DNA of 64,000 nt. It comes from Dastarcus helophoroides. Lineage: Eukaryota > Arthropoda > Insecta > Coleoptera > Bothrideridae. Below, one piece after another: positions 47,151 through 59,125 of the stretch. Within the stretch, counting starts at the first letter, position 1. The number at the start of each line of letters is the position of its first letter. The position numbers were made by a program, and so were the translations under genes. The notes under the pieces are model-generated. The model ran no database searches. It was not told the origin of the DNA and saw nothing but the letters and a program-made list of their open reading frames with translations. The DNA lies in NCBI GenBank assembly GCA_028583605.1, contig CM053336.1, positions 24,289,004 through 24,353,003 of the forward strand, read 5' to 3'.

Positions 47151-49139
47151 TTGGATATTATAGGACTGTTAATTTCTAGAATTATTTCAAACTTCTGGGA
47201 ATTTTAGTATCATTTGTCCTGAATATAATTTGAGTTATCAATTTTAAATCGAAGTTTCGATCTTTGTTTTTCACAATTTTTCCCGCAGTGTTCCGAGAAC
47301 AATGTCTACATTTTAAAACACTCCAAATTTTGATGTAAGTTTCTAATGAAATATAACCAACAAAGTAATCATTTATAAGAGCCGTATATTTCGAAAATTT
47401 CAAGCATAGCATAATTTTATTTGGAGAATATAAACGTTTTTCTCATATTCACATCAAGAAACGTGCCACAGTTTACCCAGATGAATTTGATTGTTCCATT
47501 GTCCACAAAACTTGTGATATTTTCTTATTCTCTCGTTTAAATGTTTGAAACATCTGATAGGTATCAGCAGCGTCTTAATAAATAATACGGTTCAGTTTGA
47601 TGGGATGGAATTTTTGGCCGCCACTTGTCTTGAAAGGTCTAAACCAGTAATCATTTAAACACTGACGGATCATAATGACATCACTATAATACCGATCGCA
47701 TTATGAAACGTTAAATGTGTAATCTGCCGACATAAAAGTTCAAAATGATAGTTATTACGTTTTCGTCGATGTTACGTTTTCCTTAGATCAATGTGTACCA
47801 GTTGTTCTCCTTACAGTGAAAAGGGATAACAATGGTAATACTTATTTGAATATACTAGGTCGGGCTCGACGTGCCAGAATGTAGTTTGATTTAATAGTTG
47901 ACACACTAAATATGTAATCAAGAAAGCTCCCACGACCAGACTCACAAAATATGCATACATACATACAGGAAGTCCGAAATTGGAGAATGTCCAATGTTTG
48001 ACATTTAGCCTGAAACGTAGGGAACCAAAATTCAAAGCAGAGGGCCACGGTAACCCAGTATTCTTACGTATTACTGGTTCACAATTAAGCACTGTGGATT
48101 TTTAAGAGTTTTGTTGAAAATAACACTTAAGACTTATTTGTAGAACTGTATATCTAATTTAAAACTTCTTACACTTACTAATGCTCACTTATAGTATTAT
48201 TCCGCACATACAAGAATATTTAATATCTCGAAGTCTCGAACGCACAATTACGCCATCTCCTTAATAGCCCCAATTACTAGTAAACATTCGAAAGACATCT
48301 CAAAACTATGAGTAATTTTTTCAGTTGCGCATTTCTCTAAGACCTTCTAGTAAACATCTACCATAGTAGATAATTTTTAACTTCACGATTCATTACAGTA
48401 TGTTAATCAAAGCACGGATAAACTTATTGGCGAGAAGGTTTCGCTGGTAAATATTCACGTAAAATATTTCATATCAGATAATTTTCAAAGGCAAAACTAA
48501 TGAATCCTTTGTGTTGTGGTGCATAATTACATATTTTACTTATTACATGTCTACTGCTATATTTCTATAATAATTAAAAATCTCAGTCTGCTGAAGGTAA
48601 CAATTTTGTACACACAGAACTCTGGCGAAATGAAGGACAGAAAAGACAAGGTTTTTATAAATTTTAATTTTATTTTTTTGGCACAACTTCGAATTTGATA
48701 GCTCGAAACAAAAGATTTTATTTCATATCATTATTGAGCGAATTGTTTTTCGAAAATGTTGTGTTGTTCGTTAATGTTGAATTTACACTTTTTTTTTTTA
48801 ATTTCGATTATGACTTGAAGCTTTTCTTGAATTTTGACATTAACCGCAAAATATCAAGCTTAAAAAAGTTCTTAGTATTTATTGTGGGTTTTGTTTAAGA
48901 ATACAAATCTTTTCTCAAATATTTTTGACGTACAATCCACTCACAAAGGATTACCCTACGAAGCATTTGAAGTACTCCGAGTAGAATGTAAAAATAAAGA
49001 TAAATAAGGATAGAATATTATTATATTGTTGACAAAAATTTCGTTCCGTAACAAATTTTACAGTTTGGAACTGCTAGAGACTGAAGTCCTCAATATTGAT
49101 ATTTTTACGACAAAAATTGAGTGCCTTGCTTTCAAACCC
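47151..49139. other. Unassigned DNA with a GC-richer minus-strand open block
   Basis: 47811-48092 is open on the minus strand for 93 codons. The frame would encode one hydrophobic segment (YAYFVSLVVGAFLITYLV), and a second frame (47842-48048) is open too. No family recognised. The block is GC-richer than its flanks and may be a repeat rather than a gene. Confidence 0.25.
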
Positions 49140-49650
49140 TTCACTTTTTTTGTCAAATAACAATTTTTATATATTTGCTCTAAAATTTATATTTTAAATT
49201 CAACATTTGTAGAGGTGTCTATTGATTTCAAAATTATTTAGAAAAATCCACTTTTTCCAAAAATTCGAAGTTGGCAATAAAATAAAATACAATTCTGATT
49301 ATAAAACAAAAATTCTAGCTTTATTCTTATCCTTTTTACAAAATTTTGACGGTCATTTCAAATAATCAGGACCTTGTATCAAAATTTCGAATGGTTACTC
49401 GAAAATACAAGTTTGTTTTTTCAATATTCTGACTCTCAACTGAAAATATGGATTCGTTCAAATAATTTTATTTAAAAATTTTATTTAAGAAATTTCTATT
49501 TCAAAATTAAAATATCGACGTCCAAATTTTGAAAATTCTTTGCTGCACTTATTTAACAATTATTGAAAAGCTTTAAAACTTTGACTTTTCTTACAACGAT
49601 TTATTATTATTAAGATCTAGTCTTTTCCTATTTGGATCTTAAACTTCAAA
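49140..49650 (+). repeat. TTTCGAC-type T-rich tract, diverged
   Basis: Weak units (AAAATTTCGA, CAAAATTTTGAC) over about 500 bases. Confidence 0.5.
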
Positions 49651-50279
49651 TTTTGTTATTACATCAACAATATCGAACAGGGGCGTTCCGACATCTTCAG
49701 TTGCTATGTGTTTATTGGAATTTATTCCTTACATTGTTTTTTTCTGGCGAGTTTGGGGACTGAGAGAAGCTGCATATTCCAATAATTTAAAATATCAACT
49801 GTATTTATTTCGATAGAAACGAAAACAGCAATTTAAAAGAATATAAAAAAAATACACTTGGGGGACATGGGACCAAATCAAATTAAAGGGTCTTATAAAG
49901 TTTTTTAAAAAATGAATATTAAAATTCAGAATTTCGAGTTTAAATTGAGTTTTGACCATGTAGTTTTAAGAAAAATTAAATTGATATAATTTATACACAG
50001 AGTATTTCATTCATAATGGCATTTATTTTAAGGAAAGGTAGGGGAAAATGAGTTTGATAGGAATACGTGACTAAAAAAAATTCAGATATAATTAAGCTGA
50101 AAGAAAATATTTTCAAATCATAATTTAAAGCCTTTTTGGGCTGGCATTGACTCCAGTACTCCTAAGACCTAGCAAAATAGAAATAAGAAATGACGGCTTA
50201 GCGCAATTGGAAGTCGCGTGAAACAAATAAACAAAACACTGCTAGGTTATATCTAAATGATGACAGTAAAAATCATTGA
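49651..50279. other. AT-rich non-coding stretch
   Basis: Nothing recognised. Confidence 0.4.
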
Positions 50280-50780
50280 ATGCTACTGGTGGCACCGAGG
50301 GTTCCGAAAAAGTCGATATGTGATTCGCTTCTTAAAAAAAATTGGGGTGATAAGGAATTGCAGAAAAAAGCTAACGCAAAAAAAGATCAAATCGCGAGAT
50401 TGGTGCAGCTTTGGAATAAACGCTGTAAGTTAAATTAAAAAGTAGTTAATACTCGAGAGGTGTTTTTCGATGTTTTGAGCTTTGTGATTCCGTGAGAAAA
50501 ATATGTGATGCCGACGGAAAATTTATAAACCATGTGTTGTTTACTGACGAATCATCATTTTATTCTTAGAGCAGGCAGTTCTTAAATAGTTTGGGAAGGA
50601 GGCACTAGAGTATTAATTAAATACATTGCACCTATTCTGACCATGAGCTATGCTTGACACATTTTATTATAAACAACTTGAAAGATAGCCAACCTTAATA
50701 TGCTTCCAAATTAAATAAACTGGTGCGTCACACCGTCATTTATTTTTTAGAATATTTAGATAAGTCATTTGGGTTCATTT
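50280..50780 (+). pseudogene. Tc1/mariner-like transposase relic
   Basis: A DDE/D transposase cuts and joins its own element's DNA. The clearest part is the open frame ending at TAG 50567-50569. It reads FELCDSVRKICDADGKFINH followed by VLFTDESSFY and matches the region of the second catalytic Asp (FTDE) of mariner-like enzymes. Upstream, VPKKSICDSLLKKIG near 50300 could be the end of the helix-turn-helix DNA-binding part. Downstream, near 50720, frame-shifted pieces TGASH and YFLEYLDKSFG resemble DGAPPH and VREYLDxxF around the third catalytic residue. Only a fraction of a roughly 350-residue protein survives. No terminal repeats found. Confidence 0.55.
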
Positions 50781-51119
50781 TTTTTTGAATTTTCGTTTCA
50801 CTTTTCGTCAGACCGATTGATCAACGAAACAAAAAAATATAAAAAAGTGATAAACGTATGGAAATACAAATATTGGTTCGCAAAAATAATTAATAAATTA
50901 AGATTTGTTGCCCATTAATTAGAAATGTTTCGCTCTAGCTTATCACTGCAGCTGGTGAGTGGATGATAACGTGATAATCGTCTATTGTAGTAAATTTATT
51001 ATGATTAGTAGCGCTTGGCTTTGTGTGGTCAATAGGAAGATTTATGGCGATTTAAAAGGTCTAATAGTTTTTTTTTGGATTTCCTGCCTTTACTAAATAC
51101 GTACGTAGTTAAAATTATG

Positions 51120-51600
51120 ACTGAAACACCTTCTATTCAAAAAATCTAAAAATGTCATGTTTGATCTCAAAATTTGAAATTTTACCACTCTGATGTTCAC
51201 TTTCTCCAAAAATTTCGGAAACTCGAGTATTTGCCTGAAAACTTCAATAATTTGTTAGGTTAACTTTAACTTCAAAATACGAAATTTCGAGATTAGATCG
51301 CAAATGTTGCTTTGAAATTTGTAAATTTTAGAGTTCCTTTTCCCCTAGAGAGTAAGTTTCAAGTTCGATAATAAAAATTTTTGACTAGAAATTTCGACTA
51401 ACATCTAAATATTTCGGCGTTTTCTTTTCAAAATTAGAACCACGAACGTTATTCGTGTGTTAAATTTCAAAATATTTCCAAGAATATTTAGTGTTTGGCT
51501 GTTTTGACTGCAACTTTAATATTTTAATTTTTTTTTCCAAATTGATCAATAAAGGTATTGGGCTGGTGTCCAATTTTTTAAAGATTTGTAGTTTTTGTTT
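51120..51600 (+). repeat. TTTCGAC-type T-rich tract, diverged
   Basis: AAATTTCGAGA and CAAAATTTGAAA-type units. The block is short and strongly mutated. Confidence 0.5.
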
Positions 51601-52340
51601 CTTGTACAGAGTGAAGGACCCACGGTCTTTAAAATTTCCGTGTTTATCTCAGGTTTCAGTTTCGGTCAGCTTAAATCTCATATATTATTTTGGATATTAT
51701 TTATTTTGTATTATAAACTCCTGATTAAAGTCTTGAAGTAGGTCTCATACAACATTTTCCTTGGCAACGTTTTCTGAAGAAATATATGTCTTCAACTTTA
51801 ACAAGTAAATAAATATCGACTTCCATGGATGTTGTGTTTATTATATTACACAATTCTGAATGGAATGAACCTATACAGACAAGGGAATTATTCTCGTAAA
51901 GCAAATTACGTCCACACCTGGGTGGGTGGTTGTTCCAAGAAAAAAGGAACATAATAGGGCGTAATTCTTAAAACTGTTAAAGGTAATGACACCCAGAAAT
52001 CTGACACCCGTTTTACCTGACGTTCGAACGGTCATTGCCGCGGTCATGTACCTAAGTTTATCGTTTTCACAAAATTATATTTTCGACTTTCACCATAAAT
52101 GTTGCACTTCTAAGAATTATTTTTTTGAATTGTAGATGCTGAAATATAGAGTACGATTACAAAAAAAGCCTTTCGCATAAAATTAAAAGAATACTGTATT
52201 TATTTTAATATAGTCGAGAAGGTTTCTCAGCTTCTACCAAATGACTTATTAGTAGAAACCGGACTTTAAGCAACATAAACAGTTTGAAATATGCACCAAA
52301 GGTGTCAAAATATGTAACTTTAAATAATAATGCTGTTAAT
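51601..52340. other. Unassigned DNA
   Basis: 51890-52050 is somewhat GC-richer but without recognisable content. Confidence 0.35.
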
Positions 52341-52429
52341 TAGGGATGTAACGAATGTTGGTTTTCCCACATTCGCGAGTGCGAAAGCGAAAATTCATTT
52401 CCAACATGCTCGAATGTACTGGAACATAT

Positions 52430-52980
52430 AAAATATTATGAGAAAAATCGAAATTTTCCAAATAAATCGAATTTGGAGAGAAAAACCCAGTTTCTAAGAA
52501 TATTTCTCGTACAATTTCTATTCGTAGAAATACTATCCCCAAAATTGTTCTTTTAAGCAAAATTTTACTCAAATTCTACAAAAATAAACGATTTTTGATA
52601 AAAAGTCGAATTTTGGATAAAAAGCTTACTTTTAAGTAGAAAATTATTGAAACATACAACATTTAGTCGAAACTCCAAAAATAGAACGAATTTCGAGAAA
52701 AGGCCAACATTTTTATAAATATTTAAAAACTTCAGTACAGTCCAATTTTGAGAGAAAAAAAGAAACTTTTGAGTTTATACCCAAATTTATACTTTCTCAA
52801 AACTCGACTTTATAGTCGTAATTAAGAAAAAGCCTAATTATAATTAAAATTATAATCAAAATTTAGAGGAAAGGATGATTTTCGAGGTTAAAATCAAAGG
52901 TTTCAAATACCCAAACAGATTTTGGAAAAAATGAAAAGTTCGAGGAAAAGATCGACATTTTAGGAAAAAGGGGGAAGGAG
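52430..52980 (-). repeat. TTTCGAC-type tract, A-rich on plus strand
   Basis: GAGAAAAA, TCGAAATTTT-type units between the left tag and the GC-richer block at 53000. Confidence 0.65.
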
Positions 52981-53089
52981 AGACTGGATAATTAGCGCAT
53001 TATTGGTTAGGTACGTCACCAATAGACCCCCAAGCCCATGATATAGCTATCTCAAAAGTCCATGAACCCCAGTTTAAGAAACCCTGCCT

Positions 53090-53881
53090 TAAGGGTAGAG
53101 ACATACGAAGCGGTTTTCGCCGAGTCGTGTTTAAAGCTGCCAACGCGCGCGGTGTAAGTGAAGATGTTGCCAGTTTTTCCTGAAGCAATGGATTCTGACG
53201 ATGAATTAATAATTTTAAATCAATTTACTATATTGTCGATTGAATAATAAAAAAAAGAAACTTCGTATGTGGAAATATCCAGTTGTTCAGAAACGCAAAG
53301 AAAAAAGTCAATTTTATACTCTATTTATGAGGACAATTCAAAGCGATGTCGCAAAATTTTTTAATTATTTACGTATGTCTTAAAATTCATTTAATGAATT
53401 AATGTGTTTGATAAAAGGGGACATATCTAAGCAAGATACAGTCATGAGACGTCTTCCAACTTATAATAACTCCACACATTTAGCTATTTTATTGCTTTTT
53501 TTTTATTGAGCCTCTTGCCTGCAAAGTGACTATTCGTTATCTGAATTTATGCAGTTACTAAGAAGCACAAGGAATATTTATTTCTCGTGTGAAAAAATCA
53601 CAAAAATTGCACATAAGCAATATTTGACAACTACGCTTGATATTCACAGCTTAAAAACCGCTTGTCGTGTGAACACCACCGTAAAGCAGGTATAGACGAT
53701 GGTACGCTTGAAGTCGTAAAAACGCTAGCTGCGCCTCGTCCGGACGAGGGTACGCTCGGCACAGCCTCGGCGTGACGCTGCGTGTGTTCACTACCATAAA
53801 ATCCGATGGAATCAAATGCCGAGTCGGCTGCCGACTCGGCCGCCGACTCGGCGACAACCGCTTCGTGTATCTTTAGCCTAA
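53090..53881. mobile_element. Harbinger-like MITE, TAA target duplication
   Basis: TAA (53090-53092 and 53879-53881) flanks a 786-bp element. The left end GGGTAGAGACATACGAAGCG, then GTTTTCGCCGAGTCG, is an inverted match to the right end (complement reads GGCTAAAGATACACGAAGCG, then GTTGTCGCCGAGTCG). A 3-bp TAA/TTA duplication with short terminal repeats is typical of PIF/Harbinger elements. The right half (53620-53878) is strikingly GC-rich against an AT-rich genome and repeats the word CCGACTCGGC. There is no transposase frame, so it is non-autonomous. Confidence 0.7.
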
Positions 53882-53999
53882 AGGTTGCATTGTTATTTCA
53901 TAAATAATTTCCCGTTTTATTGCCAAATACATTCGCAATATATTTGCATAATTTCTTGCGAATGCGAATGCGGACACTGATATTCTAAAATATCGAAAT

Positions 54000-55980
54000 T
54001 TTTAGAAAAATTAACCTAAAATACCAGAATTTCGGAAACAAGGTGACATTAAAAGAAAAACGGTCGAAATTCCGATTGGAAATTTTCCAGGGAAAGTTAA
54101 TTTTAAGAAAAAGTCAAATTTAAGTGGAGAATGGAAATTTGAGAACGAATGAAACGAATCGAAAATCTCGAAAGAGACGTATTTTGAGAAAAAAGACGAA
54201 CTTCAAAATTTCTCACAAAAAGTTAAATTTGGAAATAAAATAGTTAAATTTTGAGAATAGCTATCTTTTAAAAAAACGAATTTTGAACCAAAAATGGAAA
54301 TTTTGGGAAAAAGGCTAACATCGAAAAAAATTGAGATTTGTATATTATAAAAGTAGAAATTTCTGAAAGACAATTTTGAGAAAAATGTTGAAATTTGGAA
54401 AAAGTGTGAATTTCAAAGTAAAAATTTAGATTTGCAAAAACGAATTTGGAAAAAAATTGAAATTTCAAATAAAGGATCAAAATTAAAAAAAGACCAGTTC
54501 TAAAGAAGTAGTCCTCATTTCCAGAAATATTAAATACCGAATTTTGAAATAAATATGAAAACTTTGAGAAAAAGGCAAATTTTGAGCAAATAGTCGAAAT
54601 ATCTGAAAATTGTAATGCTAAGAAAAATAATGGAATTTCGAGGAAAGCCTTGAATTTGAGAATGGAAATTTTGAGACAAGGTCTAATTTTAAATTAGGTA
54701 AATTTCGAAACGAAAAAATGAAAATTTCTAGAAGAGGAATTCTGAGAAAAAATTAAAATTTTGCATAGAAATTCAAATATTTAGAGTAGACGTTTATGAA
54801 AAAAGAAAGAATTAAAAAATATATAAATATTAAGAAAAATATGAATTTTAAGGAATACAATAAAAATTTCTAAAAACAAAAATAAATTATGACAAAGAAT
54901 TGGAGAAAAAGTTTTTGTGAGAAAAAGGTCGAAATCCAAAATATCTCAGACTTTCATTTTGTTAAGTTTTGAAGAAAAATGTGCCAATTTTGGGAAAAAG
55001 TCAAAAGTTTCTGGTTAGATATTTATTTGTTCTTAACTGCTTAGGTCAGAGGGAGACAAAAGCCTCAGCATGAGGTCAAAAAATAATCAGTATTAAGATA
55101 AATTTGGAAACAAGTTGAATTTTTCATAAATTTCGATTTAAAAAATCTCGAAAACTTTGAAATTTACAAAGAAGGTTTTATAGGATTTGTTTTTTTTTTT
55201 AGAAAAATTCACAATTTTCAAATTTTTTTCATCGAGATCGTCCGAATTTTGAGCAAAAGGCAAATTTTCATGAACCCTTCAAAATTTTCAGAAATTTGAA
55301 TTTTAAAATGGTGGAAATTTCCAATAAAGGTCGAATTTTGCAAGACAGAAATTTAAAAAAAAAACACAAAATACTGACATCAAATTTTGAAGTTTTAAAA
55401 AGATTAAATTTTGATAAAAAAGTAATCAAATTTTAATAGTAAATTTAGGTTTCAAAATAGAAAGAGAAATTTGGCCAAAAAAAAACAAAAATGTTGAGAT
55501 AAAAATTTTTTCATCGAGATCGTCCGAATTTTGAGCAAAAGGCAAATTTTTATTAAACCTTCAAAATTTGCAGAATTTCGGATTTTAAAATGGTGAAAAT
55601 TTCCAATAAAGTCGACTTTTGGAAGACAGAAATTTTGAAGAAAAAAAAAAACAAAAAATGTTGACCTAAAATTTTGAAGTTTTAAAAAGATTAAATTTTG
55701 CTAAAAAAGTAATCAAATTTTAATAATAAATTTAGATTTCAAATTAGGAAGAGAAATTTTGCCAAAAAAAAAAGAAAAATGTTGAGATAAAATTTCAACA
55801 TTTTGACAAGATTAGTTTTTAGTAAAAAATCAATCGAATTTTAAAATTAAATTCATATTGCAAAATAAAAAAAATGCCAAAAAATGCGAATTTTGAGAAG
55901 AAAGTTAATATTTCGATTGAATTTCAAAATTCCAAGGAAATGACGAATTTCGAAAACAAAATGGTAATTTCTGGAAAAGC
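54000..55980 (-). repeat. TTTCGAC-type tract, A-rich on plus strand
   Basis: Nearly 2 kb of GAAATTTTGAGAAAAA-type units. It contains the 282-bp tandem duplication at 55231-55794. Confidence 0.75.
55231..55794. repeat. Tandem duplication inside tract, 282-bp period
   Basis: ATCGAGATCGTCCGAATTTT begins both copies (55231 and 55513), and the match holds through the whole unit to about 55794. A partial third copy follows (from about 55795). The copies are far more alike than neighbouring units, so the duplication is recent. Confidence 0.85.
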
Positions 55981-56101
55981 CTACTTAATTGACTATACAT
56001 TTTAGGTCAACTGCCTTAACCAAGGAAAGTAAATGCCCCACCGAGCACCTATGTTAATGTTAATGCATCATTTATTACATTATTAACTTTTTGTTTTGTA
56101 G

Positions 56102-56154
56102 AACCACAGCATTTGGGAGCAGATTATGTACCTATCCAACTCGGTGATTCAAAG
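56102..56154 (+). CDS. Possible small internal exon, unrecognised
   Basis: Between an acceptor-like ATTAACTTTTTGTTTTGTAG ending at 56101 and a donor-like AAAG|GTACTA at 56154/56155 lie 53 bases, open in one frame and encoding PQHLGADYVPIQLGDSK. The segment is less AT-rich than its flanks. No domain recognised. If real, a host gene spans the window on the plus strand; it may equally be chance. Confidence 0.2.
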
Positions 56155-57751
56155 GTACTAAAATAAGAGTTGATCTTTGTTTTTTCTCAGCAAGGATTAA
56201 AATTTTTCTGAACTATAAGCTTAAGACCAATATTTCAAAATTTCTGGCTTCCTTTTGTCAAATGACACAACATTTCAGAGCCTGGGCAATTTTTCAAAAT
56301 ATTTTCCAAAATCACTTCAAGTTTCCGCGGGCCTACTTCTAGCATTGCGAAGTTTATTTGGCCTATTTTATTCATTGACTGAATATATCAAAAAATATTG
56401 AAAATAAAGCGAAAATATGCGTCATAATTAGATTTTAGTTTAAATATTCAATAACCGGTAAAAATGGATTGAATATGTATTTGCATATCCAAATGTACAA
56501 ATGCATATAATTCGGTATCTACTCATTAGTCATTTTGCTCTAAAATATTTTCACAACGTCTTAAAATGAATATATAAAATCAGTTTTCGTAACTCACGAG
56601 CGATCCTTTAAGTAGTTTAAAAATATTAATTATTGAAAGACAAAACTCCACAGCTTCTGATATTTATAGGTTTATAAATGCTAGATGCTGTCTACATAGG
56701 TAGAATAGAAAGTAATTTTATATTAGTCCTTATTAATGGAAACTCAGAAGAATGAAATTTAGCAAGACATTTATTATATACAGAAGGTAAACTTATAAAC
56801 GAGAACAAAGTAGAAGTACTACTGACCTGCTCCAATGCATAAAAAGTAATTTTATTAGAACCCATAGAAATTTACAAATAATATATTTAATTATGACAAC
56901 GTACACTGTTAAGTGAACACCTGGACACGCCTTTAATAAAAATTTTGGATAAACCAAGACTAGATTAAACGAAATATTCTTATAGAAATCTGTGATCGAT
57001 TAAATGAGTAAAATATTCAGTCCTTTAGTATGGAAGTAACAGTCGATTTTAAGCTTATGCACTTTCCGGATGGTTTCGTTCAAAATGTATTTCATGTAAA
57101 TGTTTAAACGAAAATTCAAGATGCTGAGAAATAAATAAACTGTGGTGTGCGTTCGACTCTACAGTCACAACATAAATCCTTTTGTTTATTGCCTGCCAGT
57201 TAATTAGTTTTGAAAGACAACCTATTAACTTTAAAATAGAAGATAATAAATTCGGGTCATCTCGTTAAATTAGTGCAGCTAAAATTGAAGCAACCGTGAA
57301 CTTGGCTTATGAAAAAGTGTCAGTCTTGACATAAAGTCTGCCATGTAAGTACAGCAACGTGATCAAAAGAAGCGTTAAAGGTGGGGAATTCGCACATTAA
57401 TTTGCCGCCTGTATATGAAATTGCTTTTAATGCATAGCTGTGATTTAATTAATTAGGGAATAAAAACGACTATAAGTAATTTATTTTATTATGTTAAACC
57501 CAAATTAGGATTTTGTTCATAATAAGCAACTAAAATAGAAATTTTCTTATGGGATTGTGAAACTTGTATTAAATAGCAGTAAATGTTAGTAGGTTCTTTC
57601 ATTTGTCACGTAGTGCTCAATAACTTGGTTGGAATTTTTCAGCAGGGAATGTTAAAGGGTGTCTCTCATACATGGACAATTCGCTTGGTAGTTACGAAAT
57701 AAAATGTCAGTTTAAACTTTTATTTCCACAACTTCAGTTGGAGTGTTAATC
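56155..57751. other. AT-rich non-coding stretch
   Basis: No gene or clear repeat seen. Confidence 0.4.
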
Positions 57752-58040
57752 TACAGGGAAAGTCACTAAGCGGGAATCGGTCTTTGGTAGGCGTATCATT
57801 CAAAATATCGAAAAATGTTTCGAATAAAAGTTGTTCGAAATAAAGTTCTCCACAACCTAAAATCATTGCCAAATATGGCGGCCTTCCGGTTGCACCGGAA
57901 ATGAACACAACTTTCTTATTTTAAATAGAACACCTATATATTTTTACATTTTTGGATTTCTTGGTAAAAATGAATATGAATTTATTAAGACGACATAGGC
58001 CCTACCAAAGACCGATTCCCGCTTAGTGACTCACCCTGTA
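57752..58040. mobile_element. MITE of about 285 bp, TA-flanked
   Basis: Terminal inverted repeats of about 38 bases: CAGGGAAAGTCACTAAGCGG (from 57754) and onward through GTCTTTGGTAGG, matched by the complement at 57999-58038. TA lies outside each end. The middle shares ACTTTCTTATTTTAAATAGA and CCGG-rich words with 37080-37330. A Tc1/mariner-type MITE is likely. Confidence 0.75.
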
Positions 58041-58548
58041 TACTTAGTGTTCAAAATGAACCCTGCACCATTATTAACCTTTTTATTATTAAAGATACAA
58101 CTTCTGTTAAATTAGCAAAGTTAGGTATTTTCGAACGCTGATTATTTTGGTGATACCAAAAATCAAATGTTACTCAGTCTGATCACAAAGTTACAATTTT
58201 TTAGATGGTATATTTTGTGTTTTCAGAATATCCATTGCTATAAGCTATTTGTTTAATTACCCTAATTTCTCGAATAACATTTTCTTCATTCATTGGTACC
58301 ATATAAGCTCCATTTATATCATATCAATTAACAAATTAACATCTAAAAAACAACACAACTTAGCTATTAATTCTATTTCTCCTAAACAACCAAAGACATA
58401 ACAGAGTATTTTGCTGTTACATATTTTGGAAATATTTCGAAAAAGATAAGTAATATACTTTCTCATACATCCCAAGCGACAGATAGCTTTAAATCATATA
58501 ATTCGTTAAATAACATGATTTTTACCGCAAAAGAAAAAATTCCACGAC
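58041..58548. other. AT-rich non-coding stretch
   Basis: Nothing recognised; it may include degraded upstream parts of the Penelope-like copy. Confidence 0.4.
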
Positions 58549-58905
58549 TTGGTTAATCTGGTATTTATAAATTACATTGCTCTGAGTGTAATGCTAGGTC
58601 AAACGTCACTTAATTTTTACATTAGATACAGCCAATATCTTGCTGGCTTCAGAAATAAACCTCAAGAAAGATCAACTTTTGCAAAGCGTCTATTAGAAAT
58701 ACAACATAAACTTACATGCGCGAATCCAGTAGAAGTATTACATATTTGTAATAACACTAAAAAACTTAATTTTTTTAGAAGCCATAAAAATTCATAAATA
58801 TTTACAGTCTAGTCAATTTACACTTATGAACGAGCAGCTTGATCTTCTGAACACACTCTAATTGAAGCTTTGGACGAGAATTCGAATTAGACGGAGTATT
58901 TCTGT
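58549..58905 (+). pseudogene. Penelope-like ORF C-terminal fragment
   Basis: The frame to 58797 contains TFAKRLLEIQHKLTCANPVE, then VLHICNNTKKLNF. After a one-base shift it continues LEAIKIHKYLQSSQFTLMNE and on to ALDENSN and a stop near 58890. This matches the pattern at the end of Penelope-like proteins downstream of the GIY-YIG nuclease: FAxHLLExxH, MExLH, LExxEIxK, LNEQ. The same frame is visible in the plus copy near 63075. A frameshift at about 58770 breaks it. Confidence 0.55.
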
Positions 58906-58951
58906 CATCGGTGGAGCTTTTTAGCATAACAACGTCTAAGCAACTTGCTGG

Positions 58952-58997
58952 TGTAACCGCCGATGATGATGTAAAGCGAAACCTGGTCCGGTCTTAG
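58952..58997 (+). ncRNA. Hammerhead-like ribozyme motif, Penelope copy 1
   Basis: ACCG (58956-58959), CCGATGA (58960-58966, consensus CUGANGA with one mismatch), a short stem II with GTAA loop ending AGC, GAAA (58978-58981), CCTGGTC, then CGGT (58989-58992) pairing with ACCG. The predicted cleavage point is after GTC at 58988. Stem III is two to three pairs. The order is exactly that of a type I hammerhead; the changed second core base makes activity doubtful. Confidence 0.5.
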
Positions 58998-59125
58998 TAA
59001 ATATTTATCGAAACATCATGGAATTTTTAATAGCTGTTGCTATTTTAATCGTTATTAAAGTTGAACAGTTATGAATCTTGCAGAATTCCACAAAGTAAAA
59101 GTTGGAAATATCATTTACTTCCAGT

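Larger units (their letters stand above)
52341..53990 (+). mobile_element. hAT-like tagged element with A-rich body
   Basis: Starts TAGGGATGTAACGAATGTTG at 52341, then GTTTTCCCACATTCGCGAGT and further CGAA tags to 52413. An A-rich TTTCGAC-type tract (52430-52980) follows, then a Harbinger-like insertion (53093-53878), then a second tag, TTGCGAATGCGAATGCGG, near 53957. The left end is nearly identical to the inverted end at 15907. Tags on both sides of a tract mirror 1840-4640. The right terminus and target duplication are not resolved. Confidence 0.5.
58549..59125 (+). mobile_element. Penelope-like element, 3' end copy 1
   Basis: A C-terminal protein fragment followed by a 3' region that is also present twice at 62690-63430. 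The shared region ends near 59125 with AGAATTCCACA-type sequence. 5'-truncated insertions are usual for Penelope-like elements. The 3' region contains a hammerhead-like fold at 58952-58997. The reverse transcriptase part is absent, so assignment rests on the C-terminal fragment and on the ribozyme-like motif. Confidence 0.6.

Noticed and set aside
47811..48092. Possible small membrane protein on the minus strand
   Set aside because: Two frames are open at once and no family is recognised; listed only as an open block, not as a gene.
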